Part shown: piece by piece, positions 35,373 to 45,896 of the stretch
Layout: every line of letters starts with the position of its first letter
Position numbering within the stretch: position 1 is the stretch's first letter
NCBI GenBank assembly: GCA_930367215.1
Contig: OV884059.1
Coordinates: 229,647,803 to 229,711,802 of the forward strand
From: Pollenia angustigena
Lineage: Eukaryota; Arthropoda; Insecta; Diptera; Polleniidae
Direction of reading: 5' to 3'
Length of the DNA: 64,000 nucleotides
The notes under the pieces: generated by a model
Told to the model about the DNA's origin: nothing
The model's database searches: none
The model's input: only the letters and a program-made list of their open reading frames with translations
Program-made: the position numbers and the translations under genes

Positions 35373-35790
35373 AAAAACAAAATATGTACTTTGAACTTCA
35401 AGAAGAATTCTTGACAAAAGTACGAAAAAAAAAACAGAAGTAAAGGAAGAACATGTAAAATAAATTAAAATAGATAATCATTCAAAGCAAATTTCGATCT
35501 ACCAAAGGTTGAATACAATTTGGTTTAAGGATTGATGTTTGACTAATGACGTCAGCAGTCGTCGATGGCTGCGAGTGTTAAACTTAAATCGAAACATGTC
35601 AGGGTAACCTGTCCGTAAAAACGCCTGGGTTCGAGCCCAGATTGAATCAAGAATGAAAAATTATCAGTTAATTTTAATTAATTTGCATGTTGTAAAAATT
35701 CCTTTCTTCATAAAAATAATTTAATGAAAATTAAATTTGATGAACTTAAGCCTAATTAAAAATATTAAAATTTGGATTAAAAATAAATAG
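35373..35790 (+). repeat. SINE related to the 6-kb tandem array
   Basis: It has the same order as one array unit (ACTTCAAGAAGAATTCTTGACA, TACCAAAGGTT, GCCTGGGTTCGAGCCC, AAACTTAAGCC-like tail) but only one B box, and it is more diverged. Confidence 0.7.
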
Positions 35791-35792
35791 TT

Positions 35793-35956
35793 TGAAATTG
35801 GGAATTATTTCCTTGTGAAGGTTACTTTATATTATTATAAACATTTTTTTCATTTTTCGAATTTATTCTATGAGTTAAATTTCAGTTATGTATTTTGTAA
35901 AGCTTTTTTTTTTAATATAAAGTAACCTTCACAAGGAAATAATTCCCAATTTCTAA
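35793..35956. repeat. Palindrome with 41-bp arms
   Basis: GAAATTGGGAATTATTTCCT at the left and its complement AGGAAATAATTCCCAATTTC at the right continue inward to TATAAAGTAACCTTCAC. A short A+T-rich spacer separates them. No clear target duplication. Confidence 0.65.
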
Positions 35957-36314
35957 TTGTTAAAATTCTATAAAATTTGTTTTCAAAGAAATTTTTTTTC
36001 TTTTTTCCTTTAAATTTTAAACACAGAAAAAAAATATTCTTTTTTTCATACCCAAAAATTTTTTATTTTAAAAATAAAATGTAATTTTGTGTTTTCCGTT
36101 CGTAATTTCCAGTCCTTGGTGTGAAAAAAAGAATATTGTTTTTCTGTGCTTAAAATTTAAACGAAAAAAGAAAAAAAATTTCTTTGAAAACAAATTTTAT
36201 AGTTTCAAAAAAAAAAAGCAAAAACTTTTTTTGTAAAAAAAAAAACAAATAAAAATTTTTAAAAAACTTTTTTTTGTTGAAAAATATTTCTTAAAACGTT
36301 TTTTTTTTAGAATT

Positions 36315-36650
36315 TTTATACCCACACCACAATAGTGGAGAGGGTATTATGTATTTGTGCTGATGTGTGTAACGCCTAAAAATATTGGTCCTAGACCCAC
36401 CTTAAAGTATACCGATCGACTCAGAATCACTTTCTGAGTCGAACTAACGATGTCCGTCCGGCTGGCTGGCTGGCTGGCTGTCCATGTAACCTTGTGCGCA
36501 AAGTACAGGTCGCAATTTTGGAGATAATTTGATAAAATTTCGGACATAGGTTTTTATTGGCACAAGGACCAAGCCTATTGAAAATGGGCCGAATCGTAGG
36601 TCCACGAGGGACGATAGGGGGAAATTTCTTCCTCTCAGAAACTATCAAAC
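36315..36650 (+). repeat. TATACCC-hairpin dispersed repeat, copy 4
   Basis: It starts TATACCCACACCACAATAGT then GAGAGGGTATTATG and runs through ACCGATCGACTCAG and (GGCT)n to GGGAAATTTCTTCC. It is the inverse of the end of the copy at 18125-19010. Confidence 0.65.
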
Positions 36651-36676
36651 CGGTTTTAATGAAAGTTTTGTTTTTT

Positions 36677-36754
36677 ATGTTTTTAAGAAAACGTTTTATT
36701 TTATGTTTTTAAGAAAACGTTTTATTTTATGTTTTTAAGAAAACGTTTTATTTT
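36677..36754 (+). repeat. 26-bp minisatellite, three units
   Basis: ATGTTTTTAAGAAAACGTTT starts at 36677, 36703 and 36729, a perfect 26-bp period. Confidence 0.85.
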
Positions 36755-36968
36755 AAAAACTTTATTTTATTTATTTTTTTCGACGGCTATTTTAGAAATT
36801 TTTTATTTTCTGTAAAATGTAGAATTTTTTAAACTTGCACAATAAATATTTTTTTAGAAACAAAATAAAAAAACATTTTCCGGTCCTTGAAAAAAAGTTT
36901 AATACCGATATTAGTAGATACCCTTATTCGTTTCGGTATCCAACCTTGATTTAAACTGATTTTTTAAT

Positions 36969-37385
36969 TTTTGCTGTGAATAAGTGATCATCAACTTACC
37001 AAAGAAAAAAGGAGATTTAACCGATCGCAAAAACTCGGGAGGAATCACCCTTTTAAGCATGATGAGCAACGTGATTACACAAATTCTAAATAAAAGATTG
37101 TCAAACAGCCTCATGTCCAAGCTCCGAACGCACAAGTCGGCTTCCGAGCCCATAAATCTTGTGTTTACTGTGTTAACAGTCTACGAGTGATACTTGAACA
37201 GTATGTAAAGTCGGGATCGTCACTAGGTAATAGCATTCATAGCTCTTGAAAAAGCTTTTGGCACTCTCAGGCACTCTGCCATATGGAGCGCATTAGAATG
37301 CAAAGGCGTGCCTCCCAAAATTACATAACACATCAAGGACCTATATGGGAACGCCACCGTGAAATGTATTGGCAACACGGTACAA
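36969..37385 (+). pseudogene. RTE-like LINE reverse transcriptase fragment
   Basis: The plus strand reads INLPKKKGDLTDRKNSGGIT then LLSMMSNVITQILNKRLSN, and after a frameshift GFRAHKSCVYCVNSLRVILE and later a degraded counterpart of the FEKAFD block. These correspond to the early fingers and palm motifs of RTE-like non-LTR reverse transcriptases. Stops and shifts exclude function. Both ends are truncated. Confidence 0.65.
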
Positions 37386-37639
37386 TGTTGTTTTGCTTAT
37401 GGTGTTTTCTTTTCTAACAAAAATGTTCTTTGTACATACATATGTTACCATTCGAAATGTGAATGGGTGTCGTTTTCCTTTCTAAATATTTTGCAACAAT
37501 AAATGGCAAATTTGTTCCATTTCTTATCCGCAGTTATAAATGAGTGTGAGATAATACCCTTTTTTGCATCAGCGCTTAGTACTTTTTTATGCAAGCAAGT
37601 ATATTTTTCTTATTAACTGTTTTCTTGTGTTTGCGTGCA

Positions 37640-38092
37640 ATTTGAGGTTAGAGGTCAATATGTACATATAAAAAGTAAGTGAAACAAAAAAAATTCCTTT
37701 CCTGTTGATCGAAGATTAAGATAAAAAAACATTGTAATTTTAGTAACCGGTCGGCGGAAAATGGGTTAAAATGAAGATCACTGAAAACCTTCTTTGTTTG
37801 TATGAAAAAATATTTTCTAAGCACATAAAGGGTATTCACGTCACAAGTTGCACCCTTGCAAAAAAGCAAAAGTGCAAAAGCATAACAACAACCACAAAGA
37901 CAATTCTTTACGCACAGCCAATTATCTGTGTGGTTGTTGCTATATTTTGGCACTTTTGCTTTTTTGCAAGGGTGCAACTTCTGACGTGAATACCCTTATA
38001 CATTTTGTATATGAGATGAAACAAATAATTAAAAATACAAAAAAATATGTTATAATACTACAAAATATTGAAAATTTTGTTACATCGGTTAA
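37640..38092. mobile_element. AATCGG-rich element, right part of split copy
   Basis: It matches 52830-53098 through CACCGGTCGGCGGAAAAT-like, CTTTGTTTGTAT and ATATGTTATAATACTACAAA words. It ends abruptly at TTACATCGGTTAATCA, exactly where the MBF2 duplication unit starts. Confidence 0.7.
37828..37997. mobile_element. 170-bp MITE with AAGGGTATTCACGTCA ends
   Basis: Inverted arms of about 50 bp (AAGGGTATTCACGTCA, GTTGCACCCTTGCAAAAAAG), flanked by ATA on both sides. It is absent from the homologous position of the related element near 52995. Confidence 0.8.
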
Positions 38093-38242
38093 TCATTTTT
38101 GAAATTTATTCAAACACTTTAAACTGCTACTACAACTAGTAATTTAGATGACATGTTGCAACAAGTTAAACACACATAATTTATTGACTCTAGATAAAAA
38201 TTGTAACGAAAAATAAAAAAAAAATATTCTATTTTCACTTGG

Positions 38243-38250
38243 TATATAAA
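38243..38250 (+). promoter_or_regulatory. TATA box of MBF2 paralog 2
   Basis: TATATAAA at the same spacing from the start codon as in paralog 1. Confidence 0.6.
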
Positions 38251-38311
38251 TGCAATGCATTTTTGAAAAAATGCTGCAAAAAGAAAAAAAAAAAACGAAT
38301 CAAAGTGTTAA

Positions 38312-38890
38312 ATGGCTCGCTTGGAAGCATTGAAAGTTAAATTTTTACTATGCTGCTTATTCTTTCTTCCACTTATTCTGGCGTTTGCTGTGGGCGAGGC
38401 TCCAGGAAATGATTCCTTAAAGGCCTTACGATTGCCCCTTTCGCCGATAACAGCTAGAAGTCTCTATGAACAATATAGTTTGGGACAAGCAGAGGAAGGT
38501 AAGATTTAATAAAAAAATAAATATTGATTTTTTTTTTATTAATTTTGTAGCATACTTTTAGGAGCTAAAATTATTTACACTTATCAATACACTGAAACTT
38601 TCGATACGCCACAACAAATTATTTCTCTTGACTTTCAATATCCCGATGTTACTGCCGAAAATCAAGACAGTAGTGATGAGGGGCCCGATAGTAGTGCCTT
38701 AATTATCACTCAAATTCAATTGTACGTTAAGTCGCAAGATGGCACCAATACTCAGGCATACATCACTGAGGGAGGCATTGGAGAAAATAATATCTCTCTG
38801 CAAATTGTTGCTATAGATTCTAATTTGTTAAATTACATTTTGGTTATCTATGGCAAAAATAAGAATGATTTAAAAAAACGACATAATTAA
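38312..38890 (+). CDS. Small secreted MBF2-family protein, paralog 2
   Basis: Exons 38312-38498 and 38562-38890, again 171 residues with a 63-bp intron and the same use of the distal AG. It differs from paralog 1 at six residues: Q40R, E103G, S124T, L147I, F166L and Q169R. The reading frame, signal peptide and GGIGENN core are intact, so both copies are probably functional. The shared DNA runs from 38091 to 39169 (32220 to 33448 in paralog 1); upstream this copy has an extra 12 bp (GCTACTACAACT) near 38127. The polyadenylation signal AATAAA is near 38939. Role as for paralog 1. Confidence 0.8.
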
Positions 38891-39164
38891 TGATGTTATT
38901 AGATATTAAAATTTAAAATGTGGTAAAAAAAACAAAAATAATAAATATTCAATGAAAAAGTATAAAATTTAGTGGGAAACAACTCTTTCTTTTTTTGCAG
39001 TGTAAAATTATTTAAAAAAAGTAAAATACACAGAAAATCATACATATATTTAATAATTTTTTTTAAATAATGATAGTGTGTTGAAAGGCGATGCAACAAC
39101 GAGCGCCAAATTACTCGCTCCTGTTATAACTTAATTGAGTCTAGAACTTCTACCGGACGAAATC

Positions 39165-39450
39165 GCTGACACGACATCTTTTTTACATCTGACTTGTCAA
39201 ATTTTCCACTGCAAAATAAAAACATGTCGTGTGTTACCTTTATAACATTTCTTCTGTAAAAGTCAGATGCAAAGTCATCTGACAAAATTTTAATTAGAGC
39301 GTGCTCTATTTTTTTCTGACAAACCATCTGACATCAGAAATCTATGCCGGGAAGAAACCAGCAGCGGCGGTCAACTATTGACGGAATCATTAGCCGTCTG
39401 AAGTTAATATTTTACACTATCGATCAACTCACCATTGAATAGAAATTAAG
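39165..39450 (-). repeat. Dispersed repeat, inverse of 7785-8060
   Basis: It has ACACGACATGTTTTT-like ends, AGAGCACGCTCTAATT and ATGATTCCGTCAATAG on the minus strand. It starts at the right boundary of the MBF2 duplication. Confidence 0.65.
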
Positions 39451-39764
39451 TATGTAAATATATATGCATATATAAAATGTTTCATTATAATATCCTTAAT
39501 TGATGTTTTTGAATTTAAAGAAAAAATGTTAAGATGGCTTAGCTATTTTAAGGCGCAAATTAACATTTTTGTGGCGGCAGTAAGCTATTTTAAAACCGAG
39601 AACTACTTTGGTTTCTGCAATAACTATGCGGAAAAAAACAGAGACAATGTCAGATGCAAATAACATGCACGTTTGTGACTGAATATAATAAACCTTCTGT
39701 AAAACAGCAATTTTGACAGACATGCACAATTGCATGTGACTTAAAAATTTGACAAGTCAGATGT

Positions 39765-40000
39765 AAAAAACGGCGGTGCGCAAAATGACCCCAGGAAATA
39801 TGGCCCCAAAAGGAAAATGAAAAACGGCCCCAAAATTTTACATGAGACACAACAACACGCAATTTTGGCTTTTTTGGGGTTATTTTTCATTTTCTCGTTA
39901 TCAAGGAATGAAAAATGGCCCCAAATAAAATCACAATTTTTACTTTGGGGCTATTTTTCATCTACTAATAAAAAATGCAAGTTTAAAGAAATGAAAAATC
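39765..40000 (+). repeat. Degenerate ATGAAAAATGGCCCCAAA repeat
   Basis: The word ATGAAAAA(T/C) followed by GGCCCCAAA, or its complement TTTGGGG..ATTTTTCAT, occurs about seven times in 230 bp. The 103-residue frame across it is repeat translation. Confidence 0.6.
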
Positions 40001-41318
40001 ACCCCAAACATTTTTACACAAATTTTATAAAATTATATGTAAAAGTTTCTAGGGATAACATAAAAAACCAGAATTCTTATACCAAAGTAGAGAAAATCCT
40101 TGCGGTTATGCAGAGATGCTTTAGTTAGCGAAGCCGGTGTTTGTTTTACCATAGAGGAAAAAATCCTTGAGCACGGCCGAAGGCCGGCTATTACGAGAAG
40201 AGTTCGTTATACCATAGAAAAGAAAATATTCAACAATTAGGTTTTATTGATGTTTAGGTTTTATTGTTGTCTATTGGTTTTGCACACTTTTGTACTAAAA
40301 TGCATCATTATTTCTGGGCATACAAAACATTAGAAAAGCATCATAGATTCGCGGTTGTTCATATTGGGAATATTGTTGAAAAAAATTATTTGTGAACAAA
40401 AAAAGAACAAAAAAGTTCATGCACTAAGTACCAAAAGCTAAAACTAATGGAACTTAACCCTAAGATTGCTGTCTTGGTCTTGGTCTGGCCAGACTAAATT
40501 GCGAATGATACGTGCTGAATCGAATGAAACTAATTTGGATTCGATTGGAGCAAACTAGTGGGGTGAAATTCTATTTTTATGTAAAAGTTCATCAAATTAC
40601 CCTCTTGGCCAGACCAAATTCTTATTTTCTTGCCATATTGTTCAAATAGGACAAAATATCAAAAACACAGACACGTGAATTCTATAAATGATATGTTCTG
40701 AATTGAATGAATCAAGTTTGAATTAAATAAATACTACATATTCGATGACTTGCATGTAAAATAAAAAAATAAAACTATATAATAAATACGTATAATCTAG
40801 CATAATAAGCATACGATCAATAAAAAATATATAAAGTTACTTTTTATTTAATTGGGGTTTTAGCTGTTCTAATTGTGGTCTGCCTAGACCAAGAAGAGAA
40901 CTTAGTAGTAAAAAGTTACCGAGAATCCTAGGGTTAAGAAGCTTTTGGTTTGAAAATTCTACATTCGATGTTTATGATAATTTTTAAACAAAGTAATTAA
41001 GAATATCTTTTAAAAAGTATACCAACATTATTTTAATAAAAATTCCATTCGGAATATATTTAGAAAAATCCATATTTTTCAATGAGCTTTTTTTAAATGC
41101 AATTTTCTCAAAATGCCTTCGATATAACAACGGTATCAAAATTTATAATATTAAATTAAGAACCCTTAAGATTTCATATGATGTATGAGCTTCATGGCTC
41201 CCAAAGCAAAATTTGTTTGCCCAAAATCTATACATCTCTAATATTAGAATAAAATTACTTTCGATGAAACTTCTTTAAATAGATGGACTATTTTAAGTTC
41301 TTATTTATTATAAATTAA
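40001..41318. other. No gene recognised
   Basis: 40225-40335 is a diverged inverse of 30080-30190 (CAGAAATAATGATGCATTT). GGTCTGGCCAGACTAAATT-type words occur three times at 40485-40620 and once near 40885. Nothing else was identified. Confidence 0.4.
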
Positions 41319-41454
41319 GGGGGTAATTTTGTTGTTCACCTCACCTTGCGTTGAGAAAATGTTCATATAAAATTTTTTGAATTTTCAAAATTTCAAAAAA
41401 TTTTATATGAAAATTTTCTCAACGCAAGGTGAAGTGAACAACAAAATTACCCCC
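41319..41454. mobile_element. 136-bp near-perfect palindromic MITE
   Basis: The whole element folds on itself (GGGGGTAATTTTGTTGTTCA pairing with its complement), flanked by TAA (41316-41318, 41455-41457). Confidence 0.85.
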
Positions 41455-42144
41455 TAAATTCATTTAAAATGTATTTTTTTGGAAAATATAACTAAAAACA
41501 CAATTTAAAACCTACAATCTAATTTTGTATAAATACCTCAATAACGTTTTTCATTCTAAATAGTTTCCATAATAAAAAGTAGATTCTTTTAAAAAATTAA
41601 TCATTTTTACTTTTTTGCCCTTGTTCTAAAAAATTTGAAGATTTTTCTCTTCAAAATAAGATTATTTTGTTTGCCAAAAGAAGATTTTCCTTCCAAATCT
41701 TTTGGCAACGCTGCACCTTAACATAACACTTTTTATATTGGAAAACAAGCTGTACACTTTATTTTGAGGCTCACAGTATATATTTTTTTGTAAATTTTAC
41801 ATTTAGAATTTTGTTTTTGTTCTTAATTTGTTATTTTAAATGATGAATTTAAAATTTTGTTTTTGTTCATACATATACATATTGTTACGTTTTTCTTTTA
41901 ATAAGCGCGTTTGAGTTCTTTTACTCAATCAAGTGAACAGGCCTGATAGTTAAATTATAATTACAAGATAACTTATACAGTATTTATCGGATATAAGAAA
42001 CTTAAAAAATCCAGGAAAAAAGTTTCTTATAAGCGTTTCTTTCTTATATACAACTATTTTATATAAGAAACTTATTTCTTATATAAATAGCTATGGCCAT
42101 AAGACTTTCATATTTTGGTTTTCTGTCTCTTTTTTTGTTACATA

Positions 42145-42280
42145 GGGTCATCACCTGACAATTTTTTGTTATAATAAACGTCAAACTTCATATAAAAAAA
42201 AAAACGCTGACAAAAATTTTAAAGTTTTTCTATATGGACTTTGACGTTTGGTATGACAAAAAATTGTCAGGTGAAGACCC
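42145..42280. mobile_element. 136-bp MITE, TA target site
   Basis: Inverted arms of about 50 bp: GGGTCATCACCTGACAATTT and GGGTCTTCACCTGACAATTT. TA lies at both flanks. Confidence 0.8.
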
Positions 42281-42491
42281 TATTTTAACGTTTCTAACTT
42301 TTAAATAATTATTGTCTATGTCTTTTGAGTTTTTCAATGTTTTAGATAACGCTGAAAGTCCAATATTATATTTTTTGCAATTTCGCTTCTTTTTATACCG
42401 TTTTGTATTTCTTTTAAAATTTTAACTTTTGTTTTTATTGACAAAGAACACAAAGCTTCTCATGGGTACCAGCGCGCTCATCAAAAACTAA

Positions 42492-42944
42492 AGGTAGAAG
42501 TACATAACACGCGTTAGGGCGCGCGCGCTCTGTCGTCTTCTGTCAAAAAAAGTTAAGCTAGTGTATTTTCATAGAACAAACTACATGCAAAATATTTTGA
42601 CGCGCTTGCGCCAGAAAGTTGGTTAACTTTGTACTTTTTAACGCGTTGCATATTTTTGACAAGTAATCAGCTGACAATAAAAGGAATAATTTAACAAATT
42701 TGTGAATCATGAAAGAAAAACTTATTGAATAGTTTAAAAAACATACAATATTTATATAAAAATAATAAATTCAATAAAATAACAAAATCTTGATATACTT
42801 TCGCACCCGTTTTTAATGCACAAATAAGTAAACAAATAAAAAACAGCTGACAGGAATGGCTTTTGTAACGCGTGTTGTGTAACTTGCAATTTTTTACGCG
42901 CTAAAGTTTTTAAACGCACGATACTCGTCGACGAACTTCCACCT
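42492..42944. mobile_element. PIF-like MITE with CACGCGTT arms, copy 1
   Basis: The ends AGGTAGAAGTACATAACACG and the inverted AGGTGGAAGTTCGTCGACG are flanked by TAA. The right TAA is shared with the next copy. Confidence 0.75.
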
Positions 42945-42947
42945 TAA

Positions 42948-43272
42948 AGCTGGAAGTCCATAACACGCGTTTTCGCCCCCACGCAGCGCATGTTTTTATA
43001 ACCTTACTTGCGTTCTACGTTTCAAGTTACATGCAACGCTTTTTATGCAGCAGCAGCACAAGTAAAAATAAAATTTAATTTGTCAAAATCAGCTGATTTG
43101 TTCGAACGCAGCTTATGACGCTTACACAAGTAGAAAGTAAACCTTCTTTTCGCCTCAAGGCATCTACGCTTTTGTGCATGTAACTTACTACGTATAACTA
43201 CACAGATTCTACTTTTTTGACAGCTGTGTATGCTGCAAAAAAGCGAGTAACGCGTGGTGTGGACCTCCAGCT
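42948..43272. mobile_element. PIF-like MITE with CACGCGTT arms, copy 2
   Basis: The ends AGCTGGAAGTCCATAACACG and the inverted AGCTGGAGGTCCACACCACG are flanked by TAA (42945-42947, 43273-43275). It is directly abutted to copy 1 with a single common TAA. Confidence 0.8.
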
Positions 43273-43860
43273 TAAAACTAAAAAAAAAACTTTGTTCTTG
43301 TTGTAAAACGGTCAGAAAACAGAGTTGTCCATGCAAGCTACATAAATTCTGTGTTGCCGTTGGAAGTTTCTTATATAAATTCTTTTTCTATACATTTTGT
43401 GATTTTGGTGTTTAAGAAAAATGTTCTTTTATCAGTTTTTTTCTTATAAGCGTTTTTCTTATATGAAACCTTTTTTGTTAGAGAAATCGCAAAAAAGACA
43501 TGGTGTATTTGAAAATGTTTCGTATAAACGTTTTGTTCTTATATGAGATGTTCTTATATCCGAATAATACTGTAACTAAAACTATAAATAATTCTTAGAT
43601 GAATCTAATTTCGTAACAATATGTATGTATGTATGTATGGGCCTCGGCATAAAATAAACTCTATCAAATTAATAAACACAACGTAAATTATTGTCGCTAA
43701 AATAACGACAAAACAGCTTAAAGTAACAGCTGACTTCAAACGACAGCGAATATCGTTAAAACTTTCACTGAATAGCATATTCGACAACTTTTCGTTATAT
43801 TTATTTTAACGATAACGATTATCGTTCTATTATCGATTATCGTTAGTGAATTGCACTAAA

Positions 43861-44096
43861 GCAGGCGTATTCTGTAAGATAAATCTCGATCGCTAAAATG
43901 CCTTAGGGAAAACAAAATTCAAATATTTTAGCGATGACATTAAAAGCTAAACTTGCGGTGAATTAAATTTTTATGGAATTGTCAAGTTTAGCAATGCACG
44001 TTATAGAACTATATTCGTAGCTAAAAATCGCCACATCAACTTTATAGACTTTTAGCGATGGAGATTTAGCTTTAGCGAATTACAGAATACGGCTGC
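43861..44096. mobile_element. 236-bp MITE with GCAGGCGTATTCTGTAA ends
   Basis: The inverted ends GCAGGCGTATTCTGTAA and GCAGCCGTATTCTGTAA are followed by AAATCTC(G/C)ATCGCTAAAA in both arms; TTTAGCGAT words recur inside. The target duplication is unclear. Confidence 0.75.
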
Positions 44097-44365
44097 AGGT
44101 TATGTTTTTTCTGAGTAAAAGCCTGCAAATAATAATGGATTACTTGATCCGTTTTAGATAAAATGAACTACTTACAACTTGGTCCAATGTAATACAAGCA
44201 TGGATTTTGTAGTTAAGCGACATGTTTTCATGTTTAAACGACATGTCTTCGTTTTTAAACGATTTCAAAACTAATCGTCTGGAGTATACCATGGAGAAGT
44301 TTGAAAACTAAACCACTGGGACTATGTTTTAAATTGGAGTAGTTTTAAGACTGCTCCGTTGTAAT

Positions 44366-44658
44366 CAAGGCGAATTAAAAAAGGTAAACTCAACTCGTCA
44401 GCCTTTCATCAGCTGTCTCCACGGCAAATTAAAATAAATACGTAATGGTCAAAATATAATTTTGTTTTGAGAAGAAGTTGAATGAAAAGTGCTAAAAATA
44501 TTATTTTTATAATAAAAAAATTTCAAAACTGCGAATAATTAAAGTTAATTTAATAATTTCTTTTTTAAAAAAGTGATAATATCTATTTAATTGAAAAACA
44601 AAATACATGGGGCTGTTTGTAGTTGTTGAGTTACACTTACTTTTTTAAATTCACCTTG
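44366..44658. mobile_element. CAAGGCGAATT MITE, copy 3 (293 bp)
   Basis: The ends CAAGGCGAATT and the inverted CAAGGTGAATT are flanked by GTTGTAAT, 8 bp (44358-44365, 44659-44666). It is longer and more diverged than the other two copies. Confidence 0.85.
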
Positions 44659-44666
44659 GTTGTAAT

Positions 44667-45262
44667 GCAAAGCTGGGATATATGGTTGTGCCACTTATTG
44701 CGTAATATAGGGCAAAATGGAAATAATATGGCGGATAAAATTTGCAATAATATAGTAGAATGGATGGGGAGCTTAGGACTATAAAAATATGTTAACGAAC
44801 AGCTTTAAAAATTGTTTATACGTATGTATTTTAGAAAATTTTTTTAGCGTAGAAATTTTCTACTATTTTTTTTTTTTTTTTTTATTGCTCATATAATAAA
44901 TATCAGTATTTGAGAGTTTCAACAAGTTATTTAAGACTTTTACCAAAATATGTACATACATATGTAATAATATTTGATTTCCAATTACATGGTATTACAA
45001 TTTCAGTAACACTTAAAGCTCGAATGCTAATAAGGACGTAAATACCATTATTAAATTTAATGGAAAATAAAAAGGACGAAAAATTGTTAATACTTCAAGT
45101 ATTTTCACATTTCTCAACTTTTTGTTAGATAATACATTAAGTTTAAATTTTACTAAATACAAAGTTGACTTTAATCCCTTTTTCGCGTCCAAACTTAAAT
45201 CTAAGAAAAAAAAATGTTCACTTTAACAGTACAAATATTGATTATTGATTATTTTCCGTACC
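44667..45262. other. No gene recognised
   Basis: A+T-rich upstream region of the third MBF2 gene, with a T run at about 44868-44883. No repeat ends were found. Confidence 0.4.
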
Positions 45263-45270
45263 TATAAAAA
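45263..45270 (+). promoter_or_regulatory. TATA box of third MBF2 gene
   Basis: TATAAAAA, 55 bp before the start codon. Confidence 0.6.
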
Positions 45271-45324
45271 GCATGACAATAACAAAGCACTACAAAGTGC
45301 ATCCAAACGTATACCAAAGAAAAG

Positions 45325-45871
45325 ATGACTTATTTCGCTATTACAAATGTTATATTGGCAGTTTCACTATTTGTGGCCGTTACTGCAAAAGTAGTTAATT
45401 TCAATCCATTTTATCCATATGACTACTTTTCACCACAAAATTACCAGCCAGAAAACAATGAAATTCCACAAAAACAAAATGCTCCCATTTTTAAGGATAT
45501 TGTGTTTGGAGAAGATGTAGAGGGTAAATATTATTCAATATTAAAATTAAAATTTTACTTTAATTCCATTTCTTCTAGGTGCTTATGAATTTAGAAACTT
45601 TGAAAATACATCGAAATATGGAGAAAAACGTTCTGAAATTACTTCTGACTATTCGTATGAACCTGAAACTGAATACATTTCTATGAAGATAACAAAGATT
45701 TTGGTTCAAATTGCGGAAACTGGTGAGGAAATATTGCCTGTGGTGATTTTAAAGGATGGAGGTGTGGGAGAGGAAAAAGTTTCTCTGGAAATTTTAGCTC
45801 AAAATACCAATGGATTGCATTACAGAGTGGCAATTTTTGGAATTGAAGCAAATAAATGCAAAATTTCTTAA
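45325..45871 (+). CDS. Small secreted MBF2-family protein, diverged member
   Basis: Exons 45325-45523 and 45579-45871, 163 residues; the 55-bp intron runs from GTAAATATTA to TTTCTTCTAG. It interrupts the Gly codon of a VEG-AY sequence in phase 1, the same place and phase as EEG-AK in the two paralogs, so the genes are homologous although sequence identity is low. Residues 1-21 form a signal peptide (ITNVILAVSLFVAVTA); 25-50 are rich in Tyr, Pro, Asn and Gln. The MBF2-like part covers about 100-155: KITKILVQIAETG, KDGGVGEEKVSLEIL, YRVAIFG. A Cys three residues from the C terminus is unpaired. AATAAA lies at 45891-45896, 20 bp after the stop. Probably secreted; role unknown. Confidence 0.75.
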
Positions 45872-45890
45872 GTGAATTTGAGTGGGCCTT

Positions 45891-45896
45891 AATAAA
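45891..45896 (+). terminator. Polyadenylation signal of third MBF2 gene
   Basis: AATAAA just downstream of the stop codon. Confidence 0.5.

Larger units (their letters stand above)
33866..36895. repeat. Mosaic bounded by inverted CAAGGACCGGAAA sequences
   Basis: About 110 bp at 33930-34040 (ACAAGGACCGGAAAATG..CAAGTTTAAAAAATG..CAGAAAATAAAAAATTTC) recur inverted at 36780-36892. A smaller inverted pair lies at 36010-36055 and 36120-36165. Inside are two SINEs, the start of an AATCGG element, a palindrome and a hairpin repeat. I cannot order all the insertions. Confidence 0.55.
41978..43572. mobile_element. pogo-like element (1595 bp) carrying three MITEs
   Basis: The ends CAGTATTTATCGGATATAAG and the inverted CAGTATTATTCGGATATAAG are flanked by TA (41976-41977, 43573-43574). 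Both subterminal regions repeat TTCTTATA(T/A) and TATAAGAAAC many times, suggesting clustered transposase sites. No transposase is left. Confidence 0.8.
41883..43618. mobile_element. Probable short solo LTR split by a pogo-like element
   Basis: The left piece starts TGTTACG (41883) and the right piece ends CGTAACA (43618), the usual short inverted ends of gypsy-type LTRs. ATAT flanks both sides. Without the pogo-like insertion it is about 140 bp. The flanks are A+T-rich simple sequence, so the 4-bp duplication is weak evidence. Confidence 0.45.

Noticed and set aside
43043..43336. 97-residue minus-strand open frame
   Set aside because: It lies across a MITE terminal repeat, has no known motif, and would begin outside and end inside the element.
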